Shown here: one piece after another, positions 40,910 to 51,545 of the stretch
Layout: every line of letters begins with the position of its first letter
Position numbering within the stretch: position 1 is the stretch's first letter
Source: Buchnera aphidicola str. Ua (Uroleucon ambrosiae)
Lineage (GTDB): Bacteria > Pseudomonadota > Gammaproteobacteria > Enterobacterales > Enterobacteriaceae
DNA length: 64,000 nt
Direction of reading: 5' to 3'
Assembly: GCF_000225465.1 (NCBI RefSeq)
Contig: NC_017259.1
Span: 186,001-250,000 of the forward strand
Translations under genes and position numbers: made by a program
Notes under the pieces: model-generated
Seen by the model: only the letters and a program-made list of their open reading frames with translations
What the model was told of the DNA's origin: nothing
Databases searched by the model: none

Positions 40910-42228
40910 TAAGTCATGTCCTTGATTAATTTTATAAAAAAATTACCTCGCTCTTCAAAATTAGAAAATTGATCTAAACTACTACATCCAGGGGATAAAA
41001 GTACGGTATCACCTGATTGAACATTTTTTACAATTAATATCATTGCTTGTTTTAAATTATCTACATAAACAGATTTTTTTTTGCATACCTTAGAGATTTT
41101 TATTCCATCTTTACCAAAACAGTAAATCTTTATTTTTGTTTTTTTAAAATATGTTTTTAATATATCAAAAGTATTAGATTTACTGTCTCCTCCTAATAAT
41201 AAATGTATTGTACCTTTTATTTTTAAAGCATTTAAAGCGGCTTCAGTACTATTTACATTAGTAGATTTAGAATCATTTATCCAATTTATACCGTTTTCAT
41301 TTTTAATAGTTTGAAAACGATGAGGTAAACTGACAAATTTTTTTAATGCATATATTGTATTTTTTCTAGAAAATTTCATTGCATCTGCAATAGCAATAGA
41401 AACTAATACATTATTATAATTATGATAACCAGATAATAATAATTCAGAACTATTCAGTATTTTTTGATTTTTATAACATAAAATATAAGCGTTTGATGTT
41501 GAACAAATATAATAATCACTACTTTTTTTTCCAAAACTAATAAAATTTTTCTTATTTTTGTATAAAATATTTTCTAATTGATCATTAGAATTAATAATAC
41601 AAGTATCTGCTTGATGGAAAATAGATAATTTAGTATTTTTATATTGTTCAAAACCTTCTGGATATCGATTTATATGATCTTTATAGATATTTAGAATAAC
41701 AGCTATTTTTGCTTTTAAATTAAATGTATTTTCTAGTTGAAAACTAGATAATTCTATTATATATAAATCTGTTTTTTTATGTAGAATATCGAGTACAGGT
41801 AAGCCAATATTGCCTCCTAACAAAACATGAAAACCAGAATATTTAGCAATTTTTGTAATCATTGTAGCTACAGTACTTTTTCCATTTGTTCCTGTAATTG
41901 CAATAACTGGAACAGTTACTTCTCTTGCAAATAATTCTATATCACTAATAATTTCAATACCTAATAAACGTGCTTTTATTAAATGTGGTTTAAAAGTGGA
42001 AATTCCTGGACTGATAATAATTAAGTCTGATTCTAAAATCCATTTATGCTCTAAACTACCTAAACTATATTGAATATTTTTAGGAATTTTCATAAATAAT
42101 ATAGGGTTTTTAGATTCATCTATGATTTTTGGTGTTATACCTTTTTTTAAAAAAAAATTAATACAAGATATACCAGTTAATCCTATACCTAAAATTAATA
42201 TTTTTTTACCAAAATAATTGTATGACAT
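40909..42228 (-). CDS. murD: UDP-N-acetylmuramoylalanine--D-glutamate ligase
   Basis: MurD adds D-glutamate to UDP-MurNAc-L-Ala. I start it at ATG 42228 (MSYNYFGKKILILGIGLTG, 439 aa), which fits E. coli MADYQGKNVVIIGLGLTG (438 aa), overlaps the mraY stop by one base and has AAAGG seven bases upstream. A longer frame opens at 42285 but lies inside mraY. Motifs: ITGTNGKSTVATMI for ATP, LYIIELSSFQLE, INDSKSTNVNSTEAALNAL and LLSPGCSSLDQFSNFEERG. Confidence 0.96.
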   Translation of the reverse strand: MSYNYFGKKILILGIGLTGISCINFFLKKGITPKIIDESKNPILFMKIPKNIQYSLGSLEHKWILESDLIIISPGISTFKPHLIKARLLGIEIISDIELFAREVTVPVIAITGTNGKSTVATMITKIAKYSGFHVLLGGNIGLPVLDILHKKTDLYIIELSSFQLENTFNLKAKIAVILNIYKDHINRYPEGFEQYKNTKLSIFHQADTCIINSNDQLENILYKNKKNFISFGKKSSDYYICSTSNAYILCYKNQKILNSSELLLSGYHNYNNVLVSIAIADAMKFSRKNTIYALKKFVSLPHRFQTIKNENGINWINDSKSTNVNSTEAALNALKIKGTIHLLLGGDSKSNTFDILKTYFKKTKIKIYCFGKDGIKISKVCKKKSVYVDNLKQAMILIVKNVQSGDTVLLSPGCSSLDQFSNFEERGNFFIKLIKDMT

Positions 42229-43295
42229 TAACATACCTTTAAAGAAATAAGTCCTATTAATACAAATATTAATGATACAATCCAAAATCTTACAATAATT
42301 AAAGGTTCTAATATGCCTTTTTCTTCATAATGATGATGAATTGGTGCCATTTTAAAAATTCTTTTCTTTCTTATTTTAAATAATAAAATTTGTAATATTA
42401 CTGAGATTGTTTCAATAACAAAAATACTACCCATAATTATAAGTAATAGTTCTTGATGTAACAAAATTGCTATTGTTCCTAAAGACCCGCCTAATGATAA
42501 TGATCCTACATCACCCATAAAAATTTTAGCTGGATAGCTATTAAACCATAAAAAACCTAATCCTGATCCAATAATTGCAGAACATAATATAGCTAATTCA
42601 CTTGAGTTTTTTACATAAGCAATATGTAAATAATAAGAATTATTTATATCATCACTAAATAAAGATATTAATGTAAAACCAGATATTGTAAAAATAAAAG
42701 GCATAATAGCCAATCCGTCTAACCCATCAGTTAAATTAACTGCATTACTGGTACCAACAATCACTAAATAAGAAATAAAAAGATATAAATAATTGATTTC
42801 AAAAGTATTTTTTATATAAAAAGGTATAATTAATTCAGTATGAAAAATGTCTTGAGTATTATTTTTTATAATATATATTAAAAATATAGCATAAATAGAC
42901 ATCAAAAAATATTTCCATCGTAATTTCAATCCTTGACTATTTTGATATTTAATTTTTTTATAATCATCTATTAAACCTATTATTCCATATCCTATTAAAA
43001 TACTTATAACAAACCAAATATTTGTATTCGATAGATTACAATATATGATTGTTGAAAGAACAATAGAAAAAATTATCAAAATTCCACCCATAGTAGGTAT
43101 ATTTTTTTTTAAATGATGTTTTTTTGGACCATTTTTGCGAATTATTTGAAAATTTTGATATTTTTTTAAAAAAGATATGAAATATGGTGTAATATATAAA
43201 TGAATAAAAAAAGAAGTTAGTAAACTGAATATCATACGATATGGAAGATAAGAAATAATATCTAAATTTAAATATCTATTGAACATAATTAACAT
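42228..43295 (-). CDS. mraY: Phospho-N-acetylmuramoyl-pentapeptide transferase
   Basis: MraY transfers phospho-MurNAc-pentapeptide to undecaprenyl phosphate to make lipid I. The 355-residue polytopic membrane protein (about ten helices) has the cytoplasmic catalytic motifs TMGGI, LIDDYKKI, NAVNLTDGLDGLAIMP and FMGDVGSLSLGG, then KMAPIHHHYEEKG near the C-terminus. These match E. coli (360). Its ATG overlaps the murF stop, and its stop overlaps the murD start. It keeps full length, although the murF just upstream is out of frame. Confidence 0.97.
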   Translation of the reverse strand: MLIMFNRYLNLDIISYLPYRMIFSLLTSFFIHLYITPYFISFLKKYQNFQIIRKNGPKKHHLKKNIPTMGGILIIFSIVLSTIIYCNLSNTNIWFVISILIGYGIIGLIDDYKKIKYQNSQGLKLRWKYFLMSIYAIFLIYIIKNNTQDIFHTELIIPFYIKNTFEINYLYLFISYLVIVGTSNAVNLTDGLDGLAIMPFIFTISGFTLISLFSDDINNSYYLHIAYVKNSSELAILCSAIIGSGLGFLWFNSYPAKIFMGDVGSLSLGGSLGTIAILLHQELLLIIMGSIFVIETISVILQILLFKIRKKRIFKMAPIHHHYEEKGILEPLIIVRFWIVSLIFVLIGLISLKVC

Positions 43296-44655
43296 TTTTT
43301 TTTGCTCTCTTTAATAATATTTTCTACTATTTCTTCCATTTTTGTATTACGAGATCCTTTGATTAATATTGTAATTTTTGTTTTTTTTGAAATATAATCT
43401 TTTAATTGATTACTTAAATCTATTTTATTAATAAAATGTTTACCATTATGGAATATTTTGGTAATTTCATGACTGTTTTTTCCAATACTAAAAATTTTAT
43501 TAATTTGAGATAAATTAGCAGAATTTCCAATCATTTTATGATATATAAGACTATGTTCTCCTAATTCAGCCATATCTCCAGTAACTAATATTTTATAACC
43601 AGGCATTTTTTCTAATACCTTGATTGCTGTTATCATAGATGCAACATTAGCATTATAAGTATCATCAATTAAAATTTTATGTGGTTCTAAAAAAATAGCT
43701 TCTAATCTTTTTGATAATATAGGCGTGTCTAATAGACCTGTTTTTATTGTTTTTAAAGGTATTTTGAGAGCAAAAGAAAGAGCGCTAGCAGCTAATGCAT
43801 TAGATACATTTTGATAACCTAAGAAAGGTATAGAAATATTTATTTCTCCATTAGGAGTATGCATTAAAAAAGATGTTCCGTATATACTTGTGTTAATATT
43901 GCTAGAAAAAAAATTGCTATATTTTTTTTTTTAATAGAAAAGTATATAATATGATGATTCTGAATATTTTTTTTCCATTTTGAGAGATGATGACTATCTA
44001 AATTAATAACTACTATCCCATTAGGTTTCAAACCAGAAAAAATTTCTGATTTAGCTTGAGACACTCCAAATAATGATTTAAAACCTTGCAAATGAGCGTA
44101 TTGAATATTATTAATTAATATAATTTCTGGTTGACTCATATTGCTAATATATGAAATTTCACCTGGTTTATTAGCGCCTAATTCAATTACAGCATATTTA
44201 TGCAAGTGATTTAATTGTAATAAAGTTAAAGGAACGCCAATATGATTATTAAAATTTCCTATAGTAGATATTGTATTACCATTTTTTCTAAGTATAGATG
44301 CTGTCATTTCTTTTACTGAAGTTTTTCCACACGAACCAGTAATAGCTAGTATTTGAGCGTTTGTTTTTTTACGTACCCAAGCAGCAATTTGACCTAAAGC
44401 AAGAGAAGTATTTTTTACAATAATATATGAAATATGATATTGAATATGTTGTTGTGTTATTATTGCCGAACACCCTTTTTTTATTGCATCTTGGATAAAA
44501 ATATGAGCGTCAAAATTTTTTCCTATTAATGCAATAAATAAACAATCTGGAATAATTTTTTTACTATCAATTATGATATTATCTATAAATAAATTTTTTC
44601 CAAATAGTTGTCCATTAGTAATCAGAGCTATAGTTTTTAAGGATATAGAAATCAT
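43289..44655 (-). CDS. murF: UDP-MurNAc-tripeptide--D-Ala-D-Ala ligase, frameshifted in a poly(A) run
   Basis: MurF adds D-Ala-D-Ala to the tripeptide precursor. The first part (44655 down to 43933, 241 codons) has the ATP loop AITGSCGKTSVKEM, GNFNNHIGVPLTLL and ELGANKPGEISYI. An 11-A run at 43932-43922 then breaks the frame, and translation as written ends at 43864. With 12 (or 9) A it continues FFSSNINTSIYGTSFLMHTPNGEI, matching E. coli FTATNIHVTSHGTEFTLQTPTG, into the second part with LIDDTYNANVASM, GDMAELGEHS and LIKGSRNTKMEE. The combined length is about 454 (E. coli 452). A TAATG junction at 43866-43862 could start the second half separately. All downstream motifs are intact. Confidence 0.93.
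43922..43932 (-). repeat. Poly(A) run of 11 in murF (frameshift site)
   Basis: Eleven T on the plus strand (A in the message) at codons 242-245. Twelve or nine A restore the MurF frame; ten would stop almost at once (TAG). Confidence 0.9.
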
Positions 44656-46145
44656 ATATTTTTTTCCAATAAATTTAATACTGTTTTTTGGTCTGAATAA
44701 ATAATAGATTTATTTCGAATAATTTGTTGTGTTTCATGCCCTTTTCCGGCTATAAAAATTATGTGATTATATTTTGCTTTAAAATAAGCATAAGATATTG
44801 CTTTCTTTCTATTGGGAATAATTATTATTTTATCTTTTTTTTTACAACCGCTGAGAATATTTTGAATAATTTTTTTTTCTTTTTCATTTCTTGGATTATC
44901 ATTAGTAATGATTACTTGATTTGACATATTTTCTGCAATATTTCCCATAATAGAACGTTTTGTTTTATCTCTTTCACCTCCACATCCAAATATACACCAT
45001 ATATATTTTTTATAATGCAATTGAATTGCATTGAGTGTTTTTTTTAATGCATCAGGTGTATGTGCATAATCAATAATAAAAATTGGTTTATTTTTTTTAG
45101 TGAAGATTTGCATTCGACCATTTATAGGCTTTATTTTTTTAGACATATTAACTATGTCTGATAGATTATGACCTAATTCTAAAAGAGCTGCTAATGATAA
45201 TAAAATATTTATTACATTAAAATCTCCAATTAAACAAGATAATATTTCAGCATTTCCCCAGCTCGATTCAAATGTAATATGCACATAGTGATTACGAAAT
45301 TTAATTTTAGTAGCGTTTAACCATTTTGTAGAATATTTTTTTTGAGTATCATTTTGAATAGTTACTGCTACTGTATAATAGTTAAATAATTTTTTTAACC
45401 ATTTTTTTCCATATTCATTATCAGCATTTAATATAATTTTTTTTACTTTATGTGTACTAAATAATAACCATTTTGCTGCTTCATATTTTTCCATATTTTT
45501 ATGATAATCTAAATGATCTTGTGTTAAATTTGTAAATATTCCAATATAAAACGGAATAGATATAACACGATTTTGTATTAAACCATGTGAAGAGATTTCC
45601 ATAGTAACTAATTTAGCTTTTTCTTTTAATACCATTGATAAAAAAGAATGAATGACAATAGCTGAAGATGTAGTGTTTTTTGTCGGATATAAAGAATTAT
45701 GAAAACCATTTCCTAAAGTTCCCATCGTTGCAGTTTTATAACCTAAAAAATAACTCCATTGGTTAATTAATTGTGTTACAGTTGTTTTACCATTAGTTCC
45801 AGTGATTCCTATAATTTTTAATTTTTTTTCTGGTTGTTTATAAAAACGACTGGCTAACATTGATATGTTTTTAGATAGAGAAAAAAATTTTATTATAGGA
45901 ATATGATTGATATATTTACATGTTCCATGTTCTATTTTTTTGTGCGTATCATACAAGATTGCTGCTACTTTTTTTTTAATGACTTGTAAAATGAAATGAC
46001 GTCCATCTTGATTAATACCTTTAACAGCTAAAAATAGTTCTCCTTCAGTTGATTGTCTGCTATCCATATTCAAATGTAAAATATTTTTTTTTGGAGCATA
46101 TTTGATCCATGGAGATAGTAAATATTTTAAACAAGTTTTATTCAT
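44652..46145 (-). CDS. murE: UDP-N-acetylmuramoyl-tripeptide synthetase (meso-diaminopimelate-adding)
   Basis: MurE adds meso-diaminopimelate to UDP-MurNAc-L-Ala-D-Glu. The 497-residue product (E. coli 495) has ITGTNGKTTVTQLI, FTNLTQDHLDYHKNMEKYEAAKWLLF, IDYAHTPDALKK and CIFGCGGERDKTKR. The DNPR motif (ITNDNPRNEKEK) that selects diaminopimelate rather than lysine is present, and GKGHETQQI follows. The substrate comes from the dapD pathway, also partly in this window. It overlaps murF by 4 bp. Confidence 0.97.
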   Translation of the reverse strand: MNKTCLKYLLSPWIKYAPKKNILHLNMDSRQSTEGELFLAVKGINQDGRHFILQVIKKKVAAILYDTHKKIEHGTCKYINHIPIIKFFSLSKNISMLASRFYKQPEKKLKIIGITGTNGKTTVTQLINQWSYFLGYKTATMGTLGNGFHNSLYPTKNTTSSAIVIHSFLSMVLKEKAKLVTMEISSHGLIQNRVISIPFYIGIFTNLTQDHLDYHKNMEKYEAAKWLLFSTHKVKKIILNADNEYGKKWLKKLFNYYTVAVTIQNDTQKKYSTKWLNATKIKFRNHYVHITFESSWGNAEILSCLIGDFNVINILLSLAALLELGHNLSDIVNMSKKIKPINGRMQIFTKKNKPIFIIDYAHTPDALKKTLNAIQLHYKKYIWCIFGCGGERDKTKRSIMGNIAENMSNQVIITNDNPRNEKEKKIIQNILSGCKKKDKIIIIPNRKKAISYAYFKAKYNHIIFIAGKGHETQQIIRNKSIIYSDQKTVLNLLEKNI

Positions 46146-46167
46146 TCATTTCCTTTTTATTTTATTT

Positions 46168-47892
46168 TTAAGTATTATTAATCAATAAATTATCAGGTTT
46201 AATATGCATTTTTTTAAATATTAATGTCATAATTTTACTAAAAACTGGAGCAGAAACTGCGCCGCCGTAATATTTTTTTCCTGTTGGATTATCTATTATA
46301 ATGACTAATGAAAATATTGGACAACTAACTGGTGCTATACCTGCAGTATATGCTATATATTTTTTTATATAATGTCCGTGTTTATCTATTTTTTTTGCTG
46401 TTCCTGTTTTAATAGCAACACGGTATCCTTTTACTGCAGCTTGTATTCCTACTCCACCTGGTTGAGAAACACGTTCTAACATATTAATAACTGTATTGAC
46501 ATATTTTTCAGGAAAGACTCTTATTCCTGGTACTGGTGTGTTAACTTTAAGAATTGAAATAGGTCGATATATTCCACCACTACCGATAGTAGCATATAAT
46601 CGTGTCAGCTGAAGTGGAGTCACCATTAATCCATAACCAAATGAAAAAGTAGCTTTATCTAAATCAGACCATTTTTTTTTTTTAGGAAACAGTCCATTTT
46701 TTTCACCAATTAATCCTAATTGAGTAGGTTTTCCTAATCCAAAATTCATATAACTATTAATTAATTGCGTAGTAGGGATAGATAGTGCAATTTTTGATAT
46801 TCCTACATTACTTGATTTTTTTAATATTCCGGTTATAGATAGTTTTTCATGATATGAAATATCTTTAATTTGATGTTTATGAATAAAAAATGGTTTAGTT
46901 TGAATAATAGAATTTTCTTGAATTATTCCTAATCTTAATGCTTCCAGAACTACTATAGGTTTTACTGTTGAACCGGGTTCAAACATATCTGCAATTGCTC
47001 TATTACGAATATTTTTTTTAATTGTATTCTTCATATTATTAGGATTATATGAAGGAAAATTTGCCATAGCTAAAACTTCTCCAGTGTTAATATTCATTAA
47101 AATAGCAGTTCCAGAATTCGCATGATGTTTTTCAACAGCTTTATGTAATTGATGATATACAATAGTTTGTAATTTTTTATCAATACTTAATGTTAAATTA
47201 TTAGATATATCTTTTTTAATTAAAGATATATTTTCAATAATGTGTCCTTTGTTGTCTTTTCTTATTTTTCTTTTTCCTGGTTTTCCTGTTAAAATTGTAT
47301 TAAAACTCTTTTCTATGCCTTCAATACCAATTCCATCTATATTAGTAAATCCTATTAATTGAGCAGCAATTTTTCCGGAAGGATAATATCTTTTTGATTC
47401 TTCTAATAAAAAAATACCAGGTAAATTTAATTTTTTAATATAATCTCCAATTTCCGGAGTTACTTGTCTGGCTAAATAAATAAATTTAGACGTTTTATGA
47501 TTATTAATATGTGATAATATTATGTTTAGTGGTATGGATAGAATATTAGATAAAGCCTGCCAACGCGGATTTTGATAAATATTATTAATATTTATAATTT
47601 CTGATGGATCCGCGCAAATTGCATTAACGGATATAGTAACTGCTAATGGATATCCTGTACGATCATGAATAATTCCTCTTGTATTGAGTAAAGATTGTGT
47701 TCTTGATATTCTCAGATCACCTTCTCTTATTAGTTTATCTGAATTAATAACTTGTACAAAGATTATACGCATAGTTAACATAAGAAAAGATAGAAAAATA
47801 AAAAGATATAATATAAAAAGACGCCAGTTTAAATAAGTATTTTTTTTTATTTTTTTTTCTTTAAAAAAAATAATTTTGTCTTTTTTATACAT
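46168..47892 (-). CDS. ftsI: Peptidoglycan D,D-transpeptidase FtsI (PBP3)
   Basis: FtsI crosslinks septal peptidoglycan. The 574-residue product has a membrane anchor (about residues 23-48), the pedestal domain with [14 protein letters not shown], and the transpeptidase: active serine in [22 protein letters not shown], and [24 protein letters not shown] and [15 protein letters not shown] also match E. coli (588). An in-frame 12-A run at 46672-46683 encodes PKKKKW. It lies 46 bp after ftsL and 22 bp before murE. Confidence 0.97.
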   Translation of the reverse strand: MYKKDKIIFFKEKKIKKNTYLNWRLFILYLFIFLSFLMLTMRIIFVQVINSDKLIREGDLRISRTQSLLNTRGIIHDRTGYPLAVTISVNAICADPSEIININNIYQNPRWQALSNILSIPLNIILSHINNHKTSKFIYLARQVTPEIGDYIKKLNLPGIFLLEESKRYYPSGKIAAQLIGFTNIDGIGIEGIEKSFNTILTGKPGKRKIRKDNKGHIIENISLIKKDISNNLTLSIDKKLQTIVYHQLHKAVEKHHANSGTAILMNINTGEVLAMANFPSYNPNNMKNTIKKNIRNRAIADMFEPGSTVKPIVVLEALRLGIIQENSIIQTKPFFIHKHQIKDISYHEKLSITGILKKSSNVGISKIALSIPTTQLINSYMNFGLGKPTQLGLIGEKNGLFPKKKKWSDLDKATFSFGYGLMVTPLQLTRLYATIGSGGIYRPISILKVNTPVPGIRVFPEKYVNTVINMLERVSQPGGVGIQAAVKGYRVAIKTGTAKKIDKHGHYIKKYIAYTAGIAPVSCPIFSLVIIIDNPTGKKYYGGAVSAPVFSKIMTLIFKKMHIKPDNLLINNT

Positions 47893-47938
47893 TTTCTACA
47901 TAATATCCATAAATTGAATCATTTATCAAAAAAAAATA

Positions 47939-48190
47939 TTATTTTTTTTGTGTAGAATGATTTGATAGAGAATTTTTTTCAATAATTAAATTTCTCCATT
48001 CATTATTTTTTTTTTTTTTTTGAAGAATTAATTCTTCTTCTTGAGTGATTAACAAACGAGTTTCATATACTGTAATAATTACTAAACTAGCTGATAATAT
48101 GATTAATATTAATAAAATTAAATGAATTTTTCCGTATAATATAAAATCATTTTTAATAATTTGAATTAAATCATAACGTTGAATTTTCAT
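47939..48190 (-). CDS. ftsL: Cell division protein FtsL, short form
   Basis: FtsL is a small bitopic protein that links FtsB to FtsW/FtsI. The 83-residue product has one membrane helix (about residues 22-42, [21 protein letters not shown]), then [14 protein letters not shown] and [16 protein letters not shown], which match E. coli FtsL without gaps. It ends about 27 residues before the E. coli C-terminus. A 16-A run (48021-48006) encodes QKKKKNN in frame, so the sequence is exposed to slippage. The start overlaps the end of rsmH by 20 bp. Confidence 0.9.
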   Translation of the reverse strand: MKIQRYDLIQIIKNDFILYGKIHLILLILIILSASLVIITVYETRLLITQEEELILQKKKKNNEWRNLIIEKNSLSNHSTQKK

Positions 48191-49130
48191 ATTGATTTTT
48201 TTTTTCTGCTATTCTCAGTATAGAGCTTCGTGCTCTAGGATTATAATTTATTTCATATTTACTTGGTGATATGCGATCAATCATTTTTAATTCACATATT
48301 TTGAGTTTTTTTATTTGTTTTTCTGTGATAGGCATACCATATGGAATCATAGCTGATCTGCTATTATTGATAATAAATTGTTTAACTATTCTATCTTCTA
48401 ATGAGTGAAAACTAATAATTGATATACGTCCTCCTGGTTTTAATATTTTTAGAGTACTATCTAAAGCTATTTTTATTTCTTCTAATTCTTGATTAATATA
48501 AATTCTAATAGCTTGAAAGCTTCTTCTTGCTGGATGTTTAAATATATTTTTTATTGGTATAGCTTGTTTTATAATATTAGATAATTCTAAAGTATTTGTT
48601 ATTTTTTTTATATTACTAAAATATTTAATAGCATAAGCTATTTTTTTTGAAAAACGTTCTTCTCCAAATTTTTTTAATACATGAGCAATTTCTTGAGTAC
48701 TACTTGAAAATAACCAATCTGCTGCAGAAATTCCAGATTGAGGATTCATACGCATATCTAAAGGTCCATCTTTTTTGAATGAAAAACCTCTATTATGATT
48801 ATCAAGTTGTATTGAAGAAACTCCTAAATCAAATATGATACCATCAACTTTTCCTATAATTTTTTTATTTTTTGCATAATCTAATAATTTTGAAAAATTT
48901 TGATTAATAATATGAAAACGTGAATCTTGTATATTTTTTCCCAAAGAATAAGCTATCGGATCTTTATCGATTGCATATAATTTACCATCTTTTCCTAATT
49001 CTTTTAAAATTGCTTTTGTGTGCCCACCCATTCCAAATGTGCTATCAATATAAATACCATTTTTTTTGATTTTTAAAGAATGGATAATTTCCTTTTGCAT
49101 TACGGGGATATGTTTTAATATTCTATTCAT
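48171..49130 (-). CDS. rsmH: 16S rRNA (cytosine(1402)-N(4))-methyltransferase
   Basis: RsmH (MraW) methylates C1402 of 16S rRNA in the decoding centre, using SAM. The 319-residue product (E. coli 313) has [13 protein letters not shown], the SAM motif [44 protein letters not shown], and [14 protein letters not shown]. The 3' end has a 10-A run at 48187-48196 just before the ftsL start. With 11 A the protein would end at a TGA overlapping the ftsL ATG, so the last 7 or so residues are uncertain. It is the first gene of the dcw cluster here; mraZ is missing. Confidence 0.96.
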   Translation of the reverse strand: MNRILKHIPVMQKEIIHSLKIKKNGIYIDSTFGMGGHTKAILKELGKDGKLYAIDKDPIAYSLGKNIQDSRFHIINQNFSKLLDYAKNKKIIGKVDGIIFDLGVSSIQLDNHNRGFSFKKDGPLDMRMNPQSGISAADWLFSSSTQEIAHVLKKFGEERFSKKIAYAIKYFSNIKKITNTLELSNIIKQAIPIKNIFKHPARRSFQAIRIYINQELEEIKIALDSTLKILKPGGRISIISFHSLEDRIVKQFIINNSRSAMIPYGMPITEKQIKKLKICELKMIDRISPSKYEINYNPRARSSILRIAEKKNQYENSTL

Positions 49131-49174
49131 TTTTTTTAATATATTTTATAAGTGACATTAATTAAGAATGTTTT

Positions 49175-49201
49175 ACATGGTCACTTAAATAACGACCATG
49201 T
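49175..49201 (-). terminator. Inverted repeat between ilvH and rsmH
   Basis: ACATGGTC (49175-49182) and GACCATGT (49194-49201) form a perfect 8-bp stem with an 11-base loop, about 146 bp after the ilvH stop and 45 bp before rsmH. It could end ilvIH or be part of the dcw leader. No T run follows, so the class is uncertain. The surrounding gap replaces cra and mraZ of E. coli. Confidence 0.4.
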
Positions 49202-49346
49202 TGAATAAATTTTATTTAATATAAAATGGTATGCAAACTTGATTTAATAAAGATCTAAAAATATTTTAATGATAAATCAATTATTTTTTAATGATGTATT
49301 AGTATATTTAATATTATTAAAATTTAATATATAAAATTTTTATATG

Positions 49347-49826
49347 TTATCTTCGAGCCATTCCGATAATTCCTGAGCGAGTCACTTCAATGACATCTGA
49401 TACATTACGGATTATTTTTAGAAATGAGTCAATTTTTTTTGTGGTGCCAGATATTTGTAATATATATGTACTAGATGTAATATCTACAATTTGTCCACGA
49501 AATACTTCAGTAATATGTTTAATATCATCTCTTTTATGATTATTGATTTGAACTTTTAATAACATAATTTCACGTTCAATAATATTAGATAATTGATTAA
49601 TTTGAGTTACTCGCAATACATCTATTAATTTATGAAGTTGTTTTTCAATTTGCTCAATGGATTTTTCGTTTCCTTTTGTTTGTATAGTCATTTTTGATAA
49701 AGATGCATCTTCAGTTGGTGCTAGTGTAATTGTTTCTATATTGTATCCTCTTTGTGAAAATAGTCCTATAACTCTTGATAATGCACCTGATTCATTTTCT
49801 AATAAAATAGATAAAATTCTTCGCAT
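49347..49826 (-). CDS. ilvH: Acetolactate synthase III small (regulatory) subunit
   Basis: IlvH activates IlvI and, in E. coli, gives valine feedback inhibition. The 159-residue product opens [19 protein letters not shown], nearly identical to E. coli, and has ACT and C-terminal regulatory domains ([20 protein letters not shown]). The residues known from E. coli valine-resistant mutants (Gly14, Ser17, Asn11, Asn29) are unchanged here, so feedback may persist. It starts 3 bp after ilvI. Confidence 0.96.
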   Translation of the reverse strand: MRRILSILLENESGALSRVIGLFSQRGYNIETITLAPTEDASLSKMTIQTKGNEKSIEQIEKQLHKLIDVLRVTQINQLSNIIEREIMLLKVQINNHKRDDIKHITEVFRGQIVDITSSTYILQISGTTKKIDSFLKIIRNVSDVIEVTRSGIIGMARR

Positions 49827-49829
49827 ATT

Positions 49830-51545
49830 TTAGGAAACCTCTTTTTTCCTTAACCACATTTCATTCATACCTCCACCTTGAATTTGCATAGGATAAACAT
49901 GCTCTGAATTATCAACTTCCACGTCTACAAAAACTAAATTACCATAAGATAATTTTTTTAATGCTATTTGTAATTTTTCTTTTAATTCTTCAGGTTTTTT
50001 TATTTTAATACCACAATGTCCATAAGCTTCTGATAACTGAATAAAGTTTGGAAGTGAATTCATATATGAATGAGAATGTCGTCCTGCATAAATCATATCT
50101 TGCCATTGTTTAACCATACCTAAAGAAGAATTATTGAGATTTAATATTAAAACTGCTAAATTATACTGTTTTGCTGTAGATAATTCTTGAATGTTCATTT
50201 GAATACTACCATCTCCTGTAATACAGATTACAGTTTCTTCTGGGCAAGCTAATTTCACTCCTAATGCGGCAGGTAATCCAAAACCCATGGTACCTAATCC
50301 ACCTGAATTAATCCAATGTCTAGGTTTATTAAATGAATAATATAATGCTGTGAACATTTGATGTTGACCAACATCTGAAGTGATATAAGAATTTCCTTTA
50401 GTTAATTCAAATAATGTTTCAATAACTGTTTGTGGTTTGATTTTTTTGTTATCTTTTTGATATTTTAAACTATTAACTTTTTTCCATTTTTTAATTGTGC
50501 TCCACCAAGATTCTAAAGATGCGATTGTTTTTTCTTTTTCAAGCAGCTTTAACATTTTTTTTAAGACATATTTTGCATCTCCAACAATAGGAATATTTGC
50601 TGTAACAGTTTTAGAAATTGAAGTAGGATCAATATCAATATGTAAAATAATGGCATTAGGGCAGTATTTATTTAAATTATTTGTTGTACGATCATCAAAT
50701 CTAACACCAATGGCAAAAATGACATCGGCATGATGTATAGCCATATTAGCTTCATAAGTACCATGCATTCCTAACATAGAAATACTTTGATTATGACTAC
50801 CTGGAAAAGCACCTAATCCCATTAAAGATGTAGTGACAGGACAGTTCGTTTTTTCTGCAAATTCTTTTAATTCTTTATTACTGTCAGAACTAATAATTCC
50901 ACCGCCTGCATAAATTACAGGTTTTTTAGCTTTTAAAAATGTATCTAGTGCTTTTCTGATTTGTCCAATGTGGCCTTTATTTGTTGGATTATAAGAACGT
51001 ATGTAAATATTTTCTGGCCATTGATAATGAAAATTACTTCTTTTTTTTAAAATATCTTTTGGTAAATCAATGACTACAGGTCCTGGACGACCACTTGATG
51101 CTAACCAGAAAGCTTTCTTAAAAATTATTGGTATATCATCAGTTTTTTTTACTAAAAAACTATGTTTGACTATTGGACGAGAAATACCAATCATATCACA
51201 TTCTTGAAAAGCATCGTATCCAATTAATGAAGAAGCTACTTGACCTGATATGACTACCATGGGGATAGAATCCATATATGCAGTAGCGATTCCAGTAATT
51301 GCATTAGTTGCACCTGGACCTGAAGTTACTAAAACTACACCTATTTTTCCAGTAGCACGAGAATAACCATCAGCCATATGAGTAGCTGCTTGCTCATGTC
51401 TAACTAGAATATGCTCGATTCCACCAATAGTTTTTATAGCATCATAGATATCTAGTACAGCACCACCAGGATAACCAAATATATGCTGTATTCCCTGATC
51501 AATTAATGATCGAATAACCATTTCGGCTCCTGATAACATTTCCAT
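49830..51545 (-). CDS. ilvI: Acetolactate synthase III large (catalytic) subunit
   Basis: IlvI condenses pyruvate to acetolactate, or pyruvate and 2-ketobutyrate to acetohydroxybutyrate, the first shared step to valine, leucine and isoleucine. The 571-residue product has the catalytic glutamate in [20 protein letters not shown]-region blocks [15 protein letters not shown] and FDDRTT, and the thiamine diphosphate motif [15 protein letters not shown]...NLNNSSLG. Full length compared with E. coli (574). A strong GGAGG site lies five bases before the ATG. Together with threonine from thrABC as a source of 2-ketobutyrate, it serves the host with branched-chain amino acids. Confidence 0.97.
   Translation of the reverse strand: MEMLSGAEMVIRSLIDQGIQHIFGYPGGAVLDIYDAIKTIGGIEHILVRHEQAATHMADGYSRATGKIGVVLVTSGPGATNAITGIATAYMDSIPMVVISGQVASSLIGYDAFQECDMIGISRPIVKHSFLVKKTDDIPIIFKKAFWLASSGRPGPVVIDLPKDILKKRSNFHYQWPENIYIRSYNPTNKGHIGQIRKALDTFLKAKKPVIYAGGGIISSDSNKELKEFAEKTNCPVTTSLMGLGAFPGSHNQSISMLGMHGTYEANMAIHHADVIFAIGVRFDDRTTNNLNKYCPNAIILHIDIDPTSISKTVTANIPIVGDAKYVLKKMLKLLEKEKTIASLESWWSTIKKWKKVNSLKYQKDNKKIKPQTVIETLFELTKGNSYITSDVGQHQMFTALYYSFNKPRHWINSGGLGTMGFGLPAALGVKLACPEETVICITGDGSIQMNIQELSTAKQYNLAVLILNLNNSSLGMVKQWQDMIYAGRHSHSYMNSLPNFIQLSEAYGHCGIKIKKPEELKEKLQIALKKLSYGNLVFVDVEVDNSEHVYPMQIQGGGMNEMWLRKKEVS

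Noticed and set aside
42229..42285. Upstream extension of MurD by 19 residues
   Set aside because: It lies inside mraY, lacks homology to MurD and a proper ribosome-binding site; the 42228 start fits the family length.
47930..47960. Poly(A) frameshift as the cause of the short FtsL
   Set aside because: Nine A in place of eight would give KKIIFFFDK then a stop, and seven also stops; neither resembles the E. coli FtsL C-terminus.
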